A stretch of DNA of 64,000 bases, from positions 4,898,001 to 4,962,000 of the forward strand of contig NZ_CP052860.1 in NCBI RefSeq assembly GCF_012935715.1, given 5' to 3'. Of the stretch, positions 38,909-49,376 are shown in pieces. Under the pieces are notes generated by a model. It made no database searches, was not told where the DNA came from, and saw only the letters and a program-made list of their open reading frames with translations. This DNA is from Pseudomonas sp. ADAK13. GTDB taxonomy: Bacteria > Pseudomonadota > Gammaproteobacteria > Pseudomonadales > Pseudomonadaceae. The position numbers and the translations under genes are program-made. Position 1 is the stretch's first letter; each line of letters starts with the position of its first letter.

Positions 38909-38958
38909 GCCTGACCGCACGCCACATGTTCTTAAACTCTATTTTGGCAGGAGGTTTC

Positions 38959-39717
38959 ATGGGCCCTCGGACTGTACTCATCACTGGTGCAGCAGGTGGT
39001 GTTGGTCGCGCGCTGGTTGAACGTTTTTTGAATGAAAACTTCAAGGTTTTCGCGACGGATTTGGACGCAGAAAAGCTCGCAGACCTGCACGTTGACTATC
39101 AGGTGTCAGGCATTTTTTGCGGTGATATCCGCCAACCAGCGGTGTGTGCCGCGGCCGTTGCTGCGGCGGTCACAGCAATGGAGCGGCTCGATGTATTGAT
39201 CAACGCTGCGGGAGTTTGGCGCGAAGGTCCGGTTGAAGATTTTACCGAAGAGGATTTCGACATTGTTCTAGACGTGAACCTCAAGGCCACGTTCTTCATG
39301 TGCTCTGCCGCTATACCCCATCTGAAATTGTCAGAGGGCTTGATCCTGAATATTTCAAGCGATGCCGGCCGACAAGGCAATCGAAACGCTGCTGCCTATT
39401 GCGCAAGCAAGGGCGGCGTGACCCTGCTGACAAAAACCCTAGCGTTGGACTTGGCACCCTTTGGCGTGCGCTGCAACGCTATTTCACCGGGCGACATCGA
39501 AACCCCAATGCTCAAGTTTCAAGCCGCCCACTACGGGCAGGGAAGCCCGCAGGCCTACTACCAAGATTTGCTGGACAAGTACCCCCAAGGTGCCCGGGCA
39601 AGGTTCATCCAGCCGCAAGAAGTGGCCGAGCTGGCGCTTTTCTTGTGCCAACCCGGTGCGCGATCCATCACCGGCGCGGACATGGCGATTGATTGCGGCG
39701 TCTCTGCTGGAAACTAA
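38959..39717 (+). CDS. SDR-family oxidoreductase (operon gene 2)
   Basis: 252-aa SDR. The start is ATG 38959 behind a strong AGGAGG. Cofactor TGAAGGVGRALVE, NAAGVW, Ser in ISSDAG, Tyr/Lys in AAYCASKGGV. Only 50 bp after the first SDR, and 41 bp before the aminotransferase. Two distinct SDRs suggest two sequential oxidations or two stereochemical forms of a substrate (inference). Confidence 0.9.
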   Translation: MGPRTVLITGAAGGVGRALVERFLNENFKVFATDLDAEKLADLHVDYQVSGIFCGDIRQPAVCAAAVAAAVTAMERLDVLINAAGVWREGPVEDFTEEDFDIVLDVNLKATFFMCSAAIPHLKLSEGLILNISSDAGRQGNRNAAAYCASKGGVTLLTKTLALDLAPFGVRCNAISPGDIETPMLKFQAAHYGQGSPQAYYQDLLDKYPQGARARFIQPQEVAELALFLCQPGARSITGADMAIDCGVSAGN

Positions 39718-39758
39718 CAATTGCCCATTGGGCTGATACCTGACAAAAGGGTTTGATC

Positions 39759-41159
39759 ATGTCGAAAAGTGGAATTTGTGAATCGGCGGTGGCTATTTTT
39801 GCTGCGAACGAGCGTCGTCGTTTCATCGAAAGCAACCCCAAGTCGGTGGCGCTTGCAGAACGGGCCAAGGCCAATTTGTTCAACGGCGTGCCCATGCACT
39901 GGATGAGTGACTGGTCCATGCCCACCCCGCTCTTTGTCCAGCATGCCAAGGCTGCACGCTTCACGGATGTCGATGACCATGAGTACATCGATTTCTGCCT
40001 GGGCGACACTGGTACCATGTTCGGCCATTCGCCAGTCCCCATCGCCCGCGCCATCGCTGAGCAGGCGAACAAGGGGCTGACCACTATGCTCCCTGGCGAA
40101 GATGCTGTGGTCTGTGGTGAATTGCTTGCCCAGCGCTTTGGCCTGCCTTTCTGGCAAGTCACCGCCACAGCCACCGACGCCAATCGTAATGTGCTGCGTT
40201 GGGCACGGGCGATTACGCGGCGCAACACGCTGCTGGTTTTCGACGGCTGTTATCACGGCACAGTGGATGACGTGATGGTGCGCTGTCGCGATGGCAAAAC
40301 CGTGCACCGTTCCGGCCTCGTCGGTCAGGCCTACGACATGACCCAGTACAGTCGGTCCATCCCCTTCAACGATATCCAGGCGTTGGAAGCCGCGTTGGCC
40401 CAATGCGATGTTTGCGCGCTGATGTGCGAACCGGCGATGACCAATATTGGCATGGTGCTGCCCGACCCGGGATTCATGCACAAGTGTCGGGAACTAACCC
40501 TCAAATACGGCAGTTTGCTGATCGTCGATGAGACCCACACCATTTCTACCGGCATCGGCGGATGTACTCAACTGTGGGATCTGCAACCCGACTTCTTCGT
40601 GGTGGGCAAGCCGATCGCGGGTGGCGTCCCTTGTGCGGTCTTTGGCTTTACCGAGCAGGTTGCCTTGGCAATGACGGACGCGCAGGAGAACGTCCGCAAG
40701 GATAGCGGCGGGCATGGTCACAGCGGCATGGGCACGACGCTGTCCGCTAACGCACTGGCGATGCGTTGTATGCGTGCCAACTTGGAGGAGGTTATGACGC
40801 AAGCGGCCTACGACTACATGTTGCCGCTCGCCGCAGGGTTGGCCCAGGGGCTTAGGTACTTATTCAAGCAGCACCGCCTGGACTGGTCTGTGGCCGAACT
40901 GGGCGCGCGTTGCGAATTCCAGTTCTGTGCCACTCCCCCAAGAAATGGAGCTGAAGCCGAGGCGGCCTTCCATGACAGCCTACAAATAGCTCTGCACCTC
41001 TACCTCATCAATCGCGGGATCCTGATCACACCGTTCCACAACATGACGCTGTGCAGTCCACAGACAAGTCATATGGATCTCGACAGGTTGATCGGCGAGT
41101 TGGATGGTGCTTTGACCGCCCTCCTTGCCATACCGGGGGCCCGCGTCGCGTCCACATAG
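39759..41159 (+). CDS. Class III PLP aminotransferase (HemL-like)
   Basis: 466-aa PLP enzyme. The start is ATG 39759 with AAAAGGG upstream. PLP Lys is K284 in VVGKPIAGGVP, and the Asp that contacts the ring is D257 in LLIVDETHT. Also GHSPVPIARAI and FDGCYHGTVDD. It resembles glutamate-1-semialdehyde-aminomutase-type omega-aminotransferases. With a gamma-glutamyl ligase next door it would transaminate an amine or amino acid of the pathway. Substrate not known. Confidence 0.9.
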   Translation: MSKSGICESAVAIFAANERRRFIESNPKSVALAERAKANLFNGVPMHWMSDWSMPTPLFVQHAKAARFTDVDDHEYIDFCLGDTGTMFGHSPVPIARAIAEQANKGLTTMLPGEDAVVCGELLAQRFGLPFWQVTATATDANRNVLRWARAITRRNTLLVFDGCYHGTVDDVMVRCRDGKTVHRSGLVGQAYDMTQYSRSIPFNDIQALEAALAQCDVCALMCEPAMTNIGMVLPDPGFMHKCRELTLKYGSLLIVDETHTISTGIGGCTQLWDLQPDFFVVGKPIAGGVPCAVFGFTEQVALAMTDAQENVRKDSGGHGHSGMGTTLSANALAMRCMRANLEEVMTQAAYDYMLPLAAGLAQGLRYLFKQHRLDWSVAELGARCEFQFCATPPRNGAEAEAAFHDSLQIALHLYLINRGILITPFHNMTLCSPQTSHMDLDRLIGELDGALTALLAIPGARVAST

Positions 41160-41228
41160 CAAAGACATGGAGTAAACATCTCTTTTAAACATTTCCAAGG
41201 CGCTTGAATCAACGCTAAGAGGATTGAA

Positions 41229-42596
41229 ATGCAATTTGCTGATCGAAAAGAGGCTGAAGACTATCTTGCAGCCCACCCAGAAGTCCGCAGCATCGAGTTG
41301 TTTCTCATCGACGCCAACGGTGTGCCGCGCGGCAAGTTGTTACACCGCGATGAGTTGTTGGCTATTTACGAAAACGGACGACCGCTGCCCAGTTCCATTC
41401 TCGCCTTGACCGTACAGGGTGAAGACGTGGAAAGCACTGGCCTGGTCTGGGACGTAGCTGATGCCGATTGCTGGACCTATCCTCTGCCAGGCAGCCTGAC
41501 CTTGCAACCCTGGCGAGCCACCCCTACGGGGCAGTTGCAGGTGACCATGCACCCGACGCTGGGTTTGCCTGCGGCTCCAGCTGATCCGCGACACGTGTTG
41601 GTGCATGCCATCGACCGGCTCAAGGCCGACGGCTACCATCCGGTGATGGCTGTTGAGTTAGAATTTTATCTGCTCGATCAGCAGTGCGACGCCAATGGTC
41701 GTCCGCAGCCAGCACTGCAGGCCAACGGCGTGCGCCCCCAGGCACCGCAGGTCTACGGCATCTACGAATTGGAACAGCTTCAACCATTTCTTGATGACCT
41801 CTACGCTGCCTGCGCGGTGCAAGGGCTGCCGGTGCGTACGGCGATCTCTGAGTACGCTCCGGGTCAGGTCGAACTGACCCTAGAGCATCGTTTCGATGCG
41901 CTGCAAGCAATTGATGAGGGCGTTCGCTACAAACGCCTAGTCAAAGGTGTGGCTAACAAGCATGGACTACAAGCGTGTTTCATGGCCAAGCCGTTTGGCG
42001 ACCAAGCTGGAAGTGGCCTACATTTACACGTCAGCTTGGCGGATGAACATGGCAACAACCTGTATGCCAGTGACGACCCACAGGGTACGCCGCTGCTGCG
42101 TCATTCGATCGGCGGAATGATGGCCACTCTGCTCGATTCGCTGGCGATATTCTGTCCCCACGCTAACTCGTATCGGCGTTTTCAGGCCAGCAGCTATGCG
42201 CCGCTTGCCAAGAATTGGGGTGTGAACAATCGCACCGTATCGTTCCGCGTGCCCGGTGGCACCGCGAAAAGCCGGCACATCGAGCACCGCATCTGTGGCG
42301 CTGATGCCAACCCCTATCTTGCTGCGGCTGCGTTGCTCGCCGGAATTCACTACGGCATCCGCCACCAGAGCGACCCCGGTGCACCGATTGAGGGCAATGG
42401 CTACGAACGGGCGACCGATTTCCTGCCCACCGATTGGCTTACCGCATTGCTAGCACTGCAACGTTCAAGCTGGGCCAGCGAAGCGCTGGGGGCTGAATTC
42501 CTCAAAGTGTTTCTGGCGATTAAATGGCGCGAGTATCGCCAGTTCACCGCTGAAGTAGGGGAACAGGATTGGCGCTGGTACCTGACCCACGCCTGA
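41229..42596 (+). CDS. Glutamine synthetase family, gamma-glutamylamine synthetase-like
   Basis: 455-aa ATP-dependent ligase of the PuuA/SpuI/IpuC branch, which joins glutamate to amines (putrescine, isopropylamine, others). Motifs: AVELEFYLLD, GQVELTLEH (Glu ligands), GSGLHLHVSL, NNRTVSFRVPGG, and HRICGADANPYLAAAALLAG. Lacks the adenylylation tyrosine loop length of GlnA (not aligned). Gene follows the aminotransferase. It sets the pathway as gamma-glutamylation of an amine. The amine itself is unclear. Confidence 0.9.
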   Translation: MQFADRKEAEDYLAAHPEVRSIELFLIDANGVPRGKLLHRDELLAIYENGRPLPSSILALTVQGEDVESTGLVWDVADADCWTYPLPGSLTLQPWRATPTGQLQVTMHPTLGLPAAPADPRHVLVHAIDRLKADGYHPVMAVELEFYLLDQQCDANGRPQPALQANGVRPQAPQVYGIYELEQLQPFLDDLYAACAVQGLPVRTAISEYAPGQVELTLEHRFDALQAIDEGVRYKRLVKGVANKHGLQACFMAKPFGDQAGSGLHLHVSLADEHGNNLYASDDPQGTPLLRHSIGGMMATLLDSLAIFCPHANSYRRFQASSYAPLAKNWGVNNRTVSFRVPGGTAKSRHIEHRICGADANPYLAAAALLAGIHYGIRHQSDPGAPIEGNGYERATDFLPTDWLTALLALQRSSWASEALGAEFLKVFLAIKWREYRQFTAEVGEQDWRWYLTHA

Positions 42597-42603
42597 GCTG
42601 ACC

Positions 42604-42633
42604 TTCGGTGAGCCTCCATGGCGGCTCACCGAA
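42604..42633. terminator. Stem-loop after glutamine synthetase gene
   Basis: TTCGGTGAGCC, loop TCCATGGC, GGCTCACCGAA: an 11-bp perfect stem 7 bp after the stop. No long T-run follows, so it may end or stabilise the transcript rather than be a classical terminator. Confidence 0.6.
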
Positions 42634-42808
42634 AGGGCATGATTTCTGCTTGTTATGCTGAGTCTGTTGATCACCTCGTTGGAGGTATCGAAAAACAGCG
42701 GTGCAATCGTATAGACACCTTTACCGCCAAAAGTGCAGCAGACTCCCAGGGACAGGGTTCCAGCTACCTAAAAGCCAAGACCATACCGCCTTACGAGGGT
42801 TAGAGAGG

Positions 42809-44737
42809 ATGAGTAAATTTTTCGGCAATATTAGTGTCCGGCTCAAACTGGCGCTGGGATTCGGTTTGGTCTTGCTGCTGACTTTGATGATCGCCTTGAC
42901 CGGCTGGTTTGAGTTGGATTCTTTGGTCCAGCGCGGTGACAAGCAAGCTTCAATATCGGAGCTCGAAAAAGCTAGCCAAGATCTACATATCGCTCGCCAG
43001 CTCTATACCTCCAGTTTCGATGCTACTCATGCAGCTGCCGTGTTCAAGTTGCTGGATAATCTCGACCAAAGATTGCTACTCGCTCAAATACAACATAGGT
43101 CGCCTCGCGATATCCAAGCGATAGAAGAGAGCATCAATGTTGTCCGCAACTACCGCGAATCGTTTAACCAATTCAGCCAGTCCATCGCGGTTCGCGAATC
43201 CACTCGCGACGATTTCGGCAAGTATGGTGATGCCGTCTCGAGCAGCCTCAACGAGGCCGATGACGTACTCCACAAGCGGAACAGCACAGACGAAGATGCT
43301 AAGAAACAAGAGCCGTTGCTGGATGCCGTTGCCAATCAGAAACTGTTGATGCAGAAGGCGCGATTAGAGCTGCTTGGCTACACCTATAGCGGTAATTCTG
43401 AGCTGGAAAATTCTGCGTTGGACACCATTGATCTAGTTCAGAGCAATATCGAACAGTTGGTCAACAGCATGCCTCCAGAGCTCGCTAAAGGAATGCAAAG
43501 CGCCAGTCAGGCACTGGATGGCTTTCGCTCGGCTGTTGGCCAGTTCAGTAATGCGCAATTGGCTACGGAGCGGGCGCGGAAAATTCAGGATGGCTACGCT
43601 ACTCGATTGTTTGAGTTATCTGAGCAAATGTCGGCTGATCAGATTATGAAACGCAATCAGGAGTCTAAGGACGCTAAGGTACTGATCAGCGTCGCGGCAC
43701 TTGTGGCTTTGCTGTTGGGGATTTTGGCCGCCTTTATCATCAGTCGTCAGATTACCTTACCGATTCGTGAAACTCTCAACATCGTCGAACGTGTTGCAGC
43801 AGGCGATCTCACTCAGGGCCCGGCGGTCACCCGCCGTGATGAATTGGGTGTGTTGCAGCAGGGCATTGAGCATATGGGTGACACCTTGCGTCGCCTCATC
43901 CGCGGCATTCAAGACGGGGTGACGCAAATCGCTAGTGCTGCGGAAGAGCTATCGGCCGTAACCGAACAGACCAGCGTAGGAGTGAACAACCAGAAAGTTG
44001 AGACCAATCAGGTCGCTACCGCCATGCACGAAATGACCGTTACCGTACAAGAAGTCGTGCGTAATGCAGAGCAAGCCTGGCAAGCTGCCGCAGATGCCGA
44101 TTGCGAAGCTCTTGAAGGAGAAAAAGTCGTTGGAGAAGCTATCGCGCAAATTGAGCGACTGGCCGCTGAAGTCGCTCGCTCGACCGAAGCCATGATGGTA
44201 TTGCAGCGGGAGAGCGATAAGATCGGCGGCATTATCGACGTGATCAAGGCTGTGGCCGAGCAAACTAACCTGCTGGCACTCAATGCCGCCATCGAAGCGG
44301 CCCGTGCCGGTGAGGCTGGTCGTGGCTTTGCCGTGGTCGCCGACGAAGTTCGTGGTCTTGCCCGGCGTACACAAAAGTCTGCCGGGGAAATCGAAGAGCT
44401 TGTTGCCGGTTTGCAGAGCGGAACCGGGCAGGTTGCTAGCATCATGAACAGCAGCAGCGGTCTGACCGACAGCAGCGTGGCGCTGACTCGCAAGGCCGGT
44501 GTCTCACTAGGGACCATCACTCGCACCGTTTCAAACATCCAATTGATGAATCAGCAGATTGCGGCGGCTGCCGAGCAACAAGGTATCGTGGCAGAGGAGA
44601 TAAGCCGCAGTATAATTAACGTACGCAACGTCTCTGAACAGACAGCCGCCGCCAGCAACGAAACCGCCGGGTCCAGTGTTGAATTGGCGCGACTGGGCAA
44701 CCAGTTGCACATGATGGTCAGCCATTTCAAACTCTGA
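42809..44737 (+). CDS. Methyl-accepting chemotaxis protein
   Basis: 642-aa chemoreceptor. The start is ATG 42809 with AGAGG upstream. The first helix ([20 protein letters not shown]) anchors it. A long helical periplasmic sensor of about 250 residues follows, probably HBM-type (inference from length and helicity), then TM2 near residues 290-310 ([20 protein letters not shown]), a HAMP domain, and the signalling hairpin with tip [20 protein letters not shown]. Near the amine operon it may sense its substrate (inference). Separate from GS by 212 bp and probably with its own promoter. Confidence 0.92.
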   Translation: MSKFFGNISVRLKLALGFGLVLLLTLMIALTGWFELDSLVQRGDKQASISELEKASQDLHIARQLYTSSFDATHAAAVFKLLDNLDQRLLLAQIQHRSPRDIQAIEESINVVRNYRESFNQFSQSIAVRESTRDDFGKYGDAVSSSLNEADDVLHKRNSTDEDAKKQEPLLDAVANQKLLMQKARLELLGYTYSGNSELENSALDTIDLVQSNIEQLVNSMPPELAKGMQSASQALDGFRSAVGQFSNAQLATERARKIQDGYATRLFELSEQMSADQIMKRNQESKDAKVLISVAALVALLLGILAAFIISRQITLPIRETLNIVERVAAGDLTQGPAVTRRDELGVLQQGIEHMGDTLRRLIRGIQDGVTQIASAAEELSAVTEQTSVGVNNQKVETNQVATAMHEMTVTVQEVVRNAEQAWQAAADADCEALEGEKVVGEAIAQIERLAAEVARSTEAMMVLQRESDKIGGIIDVIKAVAEQTNLLALNAAIEAARAGEAGRGFAVVADEVRGLARRTQKSAGEIEELVAGLQSGTGQVASIMNSSSGLTDSSVALTRKAGVSLGTITRTVSNIQLMNQQIAAAAEQQGIVAEEISRSIINVRNVSEQTAAASNETAGSSVELARLGNQLHMMVSHFKL

Positions 44738-44786
44738 CGAACCCAGTCTGTAAAAGCGGAGTGCTAATCCTGAATAGGCTGCTGTG

Positions 44787-45686
44787 ATGAGCGATAGACA
44801 CGATATTGCCCACGGAAACTGCAATTTTTTTGATATAGGTCATACCCAGATCTTATTCGCCGAGCCATTTATGCACGCCGATGATGATGGTCCGCTGCAA
44901 ACCCAGGCCACGGGCGAGACAGTCATGCGCTACCACTTGTGCTGGAAGCACCGAGACTTGGATGGCGTCATGGCGCTGTACCACCCGGACATCCAGTACC
45001 ACGATTTTTTCCAGAACCGCGTGATGGGGTTGGACGAACTGCGCGAGTACATACGCGACAGCATGCCGCGCAATCCTGGTGAAGCGTTGGAGCATTCGGA
45101 TCGCATTCGACTGGACGGCAATACCGCGTTTATTCAATACAAAATGACCTTGCGCGGTAGCGAAGGGATGGTGTCGCTCCGCTCCAGCGAAGCTATCACT
45201 GTGCGTGACGAGCTCATCTGGAGCATTAACCAATACGCCTCCCTGGTGCGCGAGCAGCCCTCCAGCAAAACCATCACTGCCTTGCGTCCGGCGGCCGTTC
45301 GGCTTGGCTTGTCGACGCGGCAACTGAGCTTTCTGGCCGAAGACCTGCAGCAATACTTCGAGCGCCAGCAACCGTATCTGGACCCGGAGCTCGATTTGCA
45401 GCGGGTGGCGAAGGAGTGCGGTTACAGCCGCAATCAGATTTCCTACCTCTTAAACCAGGTGCTTGGGCAGAGCTTCTATCGCTACGTTAACCAGGCGCGT
45501 TTGCAGCATCTGCTGGCAGCACTGGATAACGCCACACCTCCGCTGCGGGTCGACGAGTTGGCGTTTGCCGCCGGTTTCAACTCGCTGTCGGCGTTTTACA
45601 GTTGTTTTCGCCAGCACACCGGCCAGACTCCCAAGGCCTACGTCAAACAAATTTCTTTGCATGCACGCGTGCAAGACGGCCTCTGA
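44787..45686 (+). CDS. AraC-family regulator fused to SnoaL/NTF2-like domain
   Basis: 299-aa protein. The N-terminal half is a SnoaL/NTF2-like cone fold (RYHLCWKHRDLDGVMALYHP, HDFFQNRVMGLDEL), a ligand-binding type fold. The C-terminal half is an AraC HTH (LQRVAKECGYSRNQISYLLN and LAFAAGFNSLSAFYSCFRQH). The start is uncertain: ATG 44787 has no good ribosome site, and ATG 44871 is an alternative. It follows the chemoreceptor gene and may regulate it and the amine region. Confidence 0.85.
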   Translation: MSDRHDIAHGNCNFFDIGHTQILFAEPFMHADDDGPLQTQATGETVMRYHLCWKHRDLDGVMALYHPDIQYHDFFQNRVMGLDELREYIRDSMPRNPGEALEHSDRIRLDGNTAFIQYKMTLRGSEGMVSLRSSEAITVRDELIWSINQYASLVREQPSSKTITALRPAAVRLGLSTRQLSFLAEDLQQYFERQQPYLDPELDLQRVAKECGYSRNQISYLLNQVLGQSFYRYVNQARLQHLLAALDNATPPLRVDELAFAAGFNSLSAFYSCFRQHTGQTPKAYVKQISLHARVQDGL

Positions 45687-45775
45687 GCTCACGCTCTAGG
45701 AACGCGATTATCGAAGCTTGAGTGGCTGAATCTTGTATGCAGGCGTGTGGCGCACCACCTGGTGGATGAATCAAC

Positions 45776-46750
45776 TCAGCGACTCGTTGTTAGAGCTCCC
45801 GGGGCGGGAACACTACTTGGGTGTCGACGAAACCGATATAGGACTGTAACCATCTGGGCGACTGAATCGCCCCGGATTCTATAGAAACTTTGCAAGCTCA
45901 TTGCGTAACACTTTTCAAACTCTACCGGTGACAGCTGATTGTTGAAACCATGGCGGCGTTTTACGTTGTAGAACATCTCGATGCAATCGAACACATCGCT
46001 ACGAGCATCTTCGCGCGTGGAATAGATTTTCCGCTTGATCCGTTCCCGCTTTAGAAGCTGGAAAAAGCTCTCGGCCCCGGCGTTGTCATGACAATTCCCT
46101 CGGCGACTCATGCTGGCAACCAAATTGTTCGCCTTCAAAAAGCTGCGCCAATCGGAGCTGCTGTACTGGCTGCCCTGGTCGGAATGAACCATCACCTCTT
46201 GCTTCGGTTTACGCCTCCAAACCGCCATCAATAACGCATCAATGGCCAAATCACTGGTCATTTGCGACTTCATTGACCAGCCAACGACCTGACGAGAAAA
46301 CAGATCCAGCACCACCGCCAAATACAACCAGCCTTCATACGTACGAATGTAGGTGATGTCGGTGACCCAAACCTTGTTGGGTGCCACGACATCGAACTTA
46401 CGCTTCAGCAAATTGGGTGAGGCGACCGCTGGCTTACCGCCGTACTTTCCAGGGCGGCGTCTATAACCTGTCTGAGAACGCAGACCTTCAAAACGCATCA
46501 GCCTCGCCACACGATGACGACCACAATCCTCACCGACCTCGCGCAGATCATCATGAATTTTGCGATAGCCATAAACGCCGCCGCTCTCCAGCCACGAATG
46601 CTTGATCAAGCCCAGCAATCGCTGGTCGTCTTTAGCGCGTGCAGCTTGCGGCTCAGACAGCCAGGCGCAATAACCGCTGGGATGGGCTTTAAGCGTCAGG
46701 CAAAGCCGTCGAATCGAATAGTCTTCCGAGCTGCTTAATAAAAGCGTACT
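45776..46750 (-). CDS. IS3-family transposase OrfB
   Basis: About 325 codons with no ATG in its first part, as expected for OrfB made by frameshift from OrfA. HTH_21-like GGVYGYRKIHDDLREVGEDC, then the DDE core WVTDITYIRTYEGWLYLAVV, HSDQGSQYSSSDW and NAGAESFFQLLKRE. The frame runs past the left inverted repeat (45863) into flanking DNA and stops at 45776. The usual stop just before the end seems changed (SLQSFYRIRGDS is read instead), so the C terminus has a foreign tail. Confidence 0.85.
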   Translation of the reverse strand, partial: STLLLSSSEDYSIRRLCLTLKAHPSGYCAWLSEPQAARAKDDQRLLGLIKHSWLESGGVYGYRKIHDDLREVGEDCGRHRVARLMRFEGLRSQTGYRRRPGKYGGKPAVASPNLLKRKFDVVAPNKVWVTDITYIRTYEGWLYLAVVLDLFSRQVVGWSMKSQMTSDLAIDALLMAVWRRKPKQEVMVHSDQGSQYSSSDWRSFLKANNLVASMSRRGNCHDNAGAESFFQLLKRERIKRKIYSTREDARSDVFDCIEMFYNVKRRHGFNNQLSPVEFEKCYAMSLQSFYRIRGDSVAQMVTVLYRFRRHPSSVPAPGALTTSR

Positions 46751-47090
46751 TCAGCCGCACTCCTTGGCAATGTGCGCGGCGGCCTTTTTAATATGTCTCG
46801 CTCTTCTGTGACACGCTTGAGTTCCGCTCGCAGGCGACGCAGTTCGGCGTGCTGATCATCATCCTGCTGCCGTTGTTCTTGAGGTTTGCTGTAGCGCTTT
46901 ATCTAGCCATAGAGGCTATGCGTCGACACGCCAAGACGTGCCGCCACATCAGCGACGGGTAGCTTCTTTTCGGTCACTTGATTGACCGCTTGGATTTTGA
47001 ATTCTTCGGCGTAACGCGGGTTGCTCATGGCACCTCCTAATTGGCCTCACTTTAAGGCAAAGAGGTGTCTACGAAACCCGGGGCGATTCA
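45863..47090 (-). mobile_element. IS3-family element (IS51-like), inactivated
   Basis: 1228 bp with imperfect terminal repeats: left TGAATCGCCCCGGATTCTAT, right (reverse complement) TGAATCGCCCCGGGTTTCGT. Contains broken orfA and orfB. Flanking triplets are GAC (left) and GAT (right), so the 3-bp duplication is not clear. It lies against an IS66 fragment on its right. Confidence 0.85.
46751..47028 (-). pseudogene. IS3-family OrfA, internal stop
   Basis: Starts MSNPRYAEEFKIQAVNQVTE at 47028 behind AGGAGGTG. TAG at 46903-46905 replaces the Trp of the usual YGWIKRY, followed by coiled coil ELRRLRAELKRVTEERDILK, then a frame change near 46790. The element therefore cannot make a normal OrfAB fusion. 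Confidence 0.8.
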
Positions 47091-47179
47091 GATACCCGTT
47101 GGCGAACTATCATCACAGTGAAATGAACTGCGTCCGCTCCTGAAGGATGCGCCGAGTTCATCCAAGAGCTTGCCCAGTG

Positions 47180-47765
47180 ATCCGAATCGACGCCACCGCC
47201 TTGAAACAGTCAATGAGCAACTTGCTCATGAGATCGCGATCCTCAGATGCCACAAGTTCGCCAAGCGCAGTAAACGGCTGAGCCCTGATCAGGGTAGGCT
47301 CCTCGACCCCTTGCTGGACATTGATATCGCGGCCATTGAAGCCGAGCTGAAAGCGGTCAATCCGCCAACCGCACCGGCCGAGCCACGCGAGAACCCCAAG
47401 CGTGGCCCGCTGCCAGCTTCAGCGTATCGGCGAAGACGTCAGCGAGAAACTGGATTACATGCCGGTCGTGTTTATCGCTGAGCAGCATGTGTGCGGGAAA
47501 TGGGCCTGTCGCCAGTATGAAACGCTGATCCAGGCGCCGGTACTTGCGTAGGTCATCGATAAAGGCATCCCTACGGCAGGCTTGTTGGCTCACGTAATGG
47601 TGGCGAAGTTTGCCGACCAGTTACCGTTCTATCGCCAGGAATCTATTTTCGGTCAGGCCGGCTTGCCGATTGCGCGCTCAACGCTGGCGCAATGGGTTGG
47701 ACTAACAGGTGTTCAACTCCAGCCGCTAGTTCATGCGTTGCGCGATGCCGTGCTGCCCGCAGCAC
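47180..47765 (+). pseudogene. IS66 transposase fragment
   Basis: Plus-strand pieces of TnpC: ETVNEQLAHEIAIL and following coiled coil (47206-47400), and after deletions LLAHVMVAKFADQLPFYRQE to LRDAVL (47582-47755). The catalytic part is missing. The N-terminal sequence resembles copy 2. It ends against an IS66 end-like sequence at 47766. Confidence 0.75.
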
Positions 47766-47791
47766 TTAAGCGTCCAGCGAAGTCACCTTAC
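47766..47791. repeat. IS66-end-like sequence
   Basis: TTAAGCGTCCAGCGAAGTCA and the next six bases are close to the end relic at 27985 (GTAAGCGTCTGCCCAAGTCA). Marks a rearranged IS66 border. Confidence 0.5.
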
Positions 47792-47924
47792 TAACGCCTC
47801 CGCAGCGGGCATGAATGCCTAGCTAATAAGTGCGTCATCTGTCGATGGAAGTCGACTGGGCTACCAATTGCCAAGGGTCGCTATTTAGCAGATGCAGCTA
47901 GCGAAGCGCATGAAACTCAAGATC

Positions 47925-48407
47925 CTAGATGTCGGTCAGATCTACCAACTGCTTGCGCATAGGCACGCATGCCAATTGGAGCCCGGAGGCAGAGTTGAAA
48001 ACAGCTTGAGCGCTTCTGGTGAAGCCACAGCACTGATAAAAGTTTTCAGCATTCAGCGTGGCTTCAAGGTGGATCTCAGCAAGTCCCGCCTTTCGTGCTA
48101 GATGCTCAAGATGAGCGACCATCTTTTTACCTATGCCTTGGCCCATGAATTTGGGTAACACAAAGATTGCCTCCAGTTCCCCGCTCTGGAGATTTATCAG
48201 CCCTGTAGCCACAGGAAGTCCATTCACGCACGCCAAGTGATAATCTTTTTCCACCCAGGATCTGTAATTATCCGTGAGTGGAACGCAAGTCCAAGCCACC
48301 ACTTGAGCATTCGTGTAAACGGTGCGGCATTGGTTCTGAATTGCCTGAAAGCGGATATCGAATGCTGCCTCAGCATCACAACGCTCAGCTCGACGAATCT
48401 GCAACAT
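47925..48407 (-). CDS. GNAT-family N-acetyltransferase
   Basis: About 160 aa (the start at 48407, MLQIRRAERCDAEAAFDI, is favoured over 48431). Acetyl-CoA motif region A: ELEAIFVLPKFMGQGIGKKM, then LEATLNAENFYQCCGFTR. It acetylates an amine or protein N terminus. Substrate unknown. It is an isolated gene among IS remnants. A GC-rich hairpin lies 43 bp upstream. Confidence 0.88.
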   Translation of the reverse strand: MLQIRRAERCDAEAAFDIRFQAIQNQCRTVYTNAQVVAWTCVPLTDNYRSWVEKDYHLACVNGLPVATGLINLQSGELEAIFVLPKFMGQGIGKKMVAHLEHLARKAGLAEIHLEATLNAENFYQCCGFTRSAQAVFNSASGLQLACVPMRKQLVDLTDI

Positions 48408-48449
48408 CTTCACACTCCTGAGATTGGCCATTCTGAACGGAGAATGAAA

Positions 48450-48476
48450 AAGCCCCGTCCATTCCTGACGGGGCTT
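48450..48476. terminator. GC-rich hairpin upstream of the GNAT gene
   Basis: GCCCCGTC (48452-48459), 7-base loop, GACGGGGC (48467-48474). On the minus strand a TTTTTC run follows. It may end a lost upstream gene, or act as an attenuator for the GNAT gene. Confidence 0.7.
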
Positions 48477-49376
48477 AAGTCAATGCACCTAGTACCTACG
48501 CCGCATCACATTATGGCCCGCCCAAGGCGGTCATCAAGGTATGCATCATTTTCAGTCGGTAGGTAATAGTCATTGATTTATAATCTGGGGATTTATCTCG
48601 ACTGTCAATATTGGCGTCTATAAATCTATGCATGCTGGCGAGCAGGCGCCAACCGGTGTGGCAGGTAGCGCGACAGCGCTGCCCAGCGTTTCAGGCTGTA
48701 GTCCAGCGCTCTGCTGATGGCTGAACCTTTGGGCACAAGATCGCGCTGGGCGAACATCCACGCATGCCGCGCATCCATCACAGGGGCAGCCTTTTCTTGC
48801 CGTCTTCGACGGCGTAAATTCGGTTCCACGTCGCAGACTTCTCTTTCGATTTCGTACAGCAACTGAATGCAGCGCAGGGCTTGCTCGGCGAGCATGCTCT
48901 TGTTGGTAGCATGCAGTTCGAAAAGCTTGCGCCGCGCATGGGCCATGCAACCGATCTCGGTCACACCGAGTTCGAAGCTGGCCTTATAACCACCAAAATC
49001 GTCACAGACCACCTTGCCCTTCCAGCCGTGCAGGAAGTTGCGCGCATGCTCTCCGGCGCGGCTGGGGCTGAAGTCGTAAACGACTGCCGCTGTTTCGCAG
49101 AATTGGCTGGTGGCGTAGGCCCAGACATAGGAGCGATGGGTTTTCTGTGAGCCCGGAGCGAGCATCTGAACCGGTGTTTCATCGGCGTGGATGACCAACT
49201 GCCCGAGCACCACGTCGCGCAGCGCCTCAACCAGCGGCTGTAACTGAACCCCAGTCACGTCAACCCATTGCACCAAAGTTGAGCGGGCGATGTAGGCCTG
49301 CTCGACCAAAAATCGATTCCTGACGGTAAAGCGGTAGTTGAGTGGCGCAGGGGAGTCTCACCCCTGCGCTCTCCCA

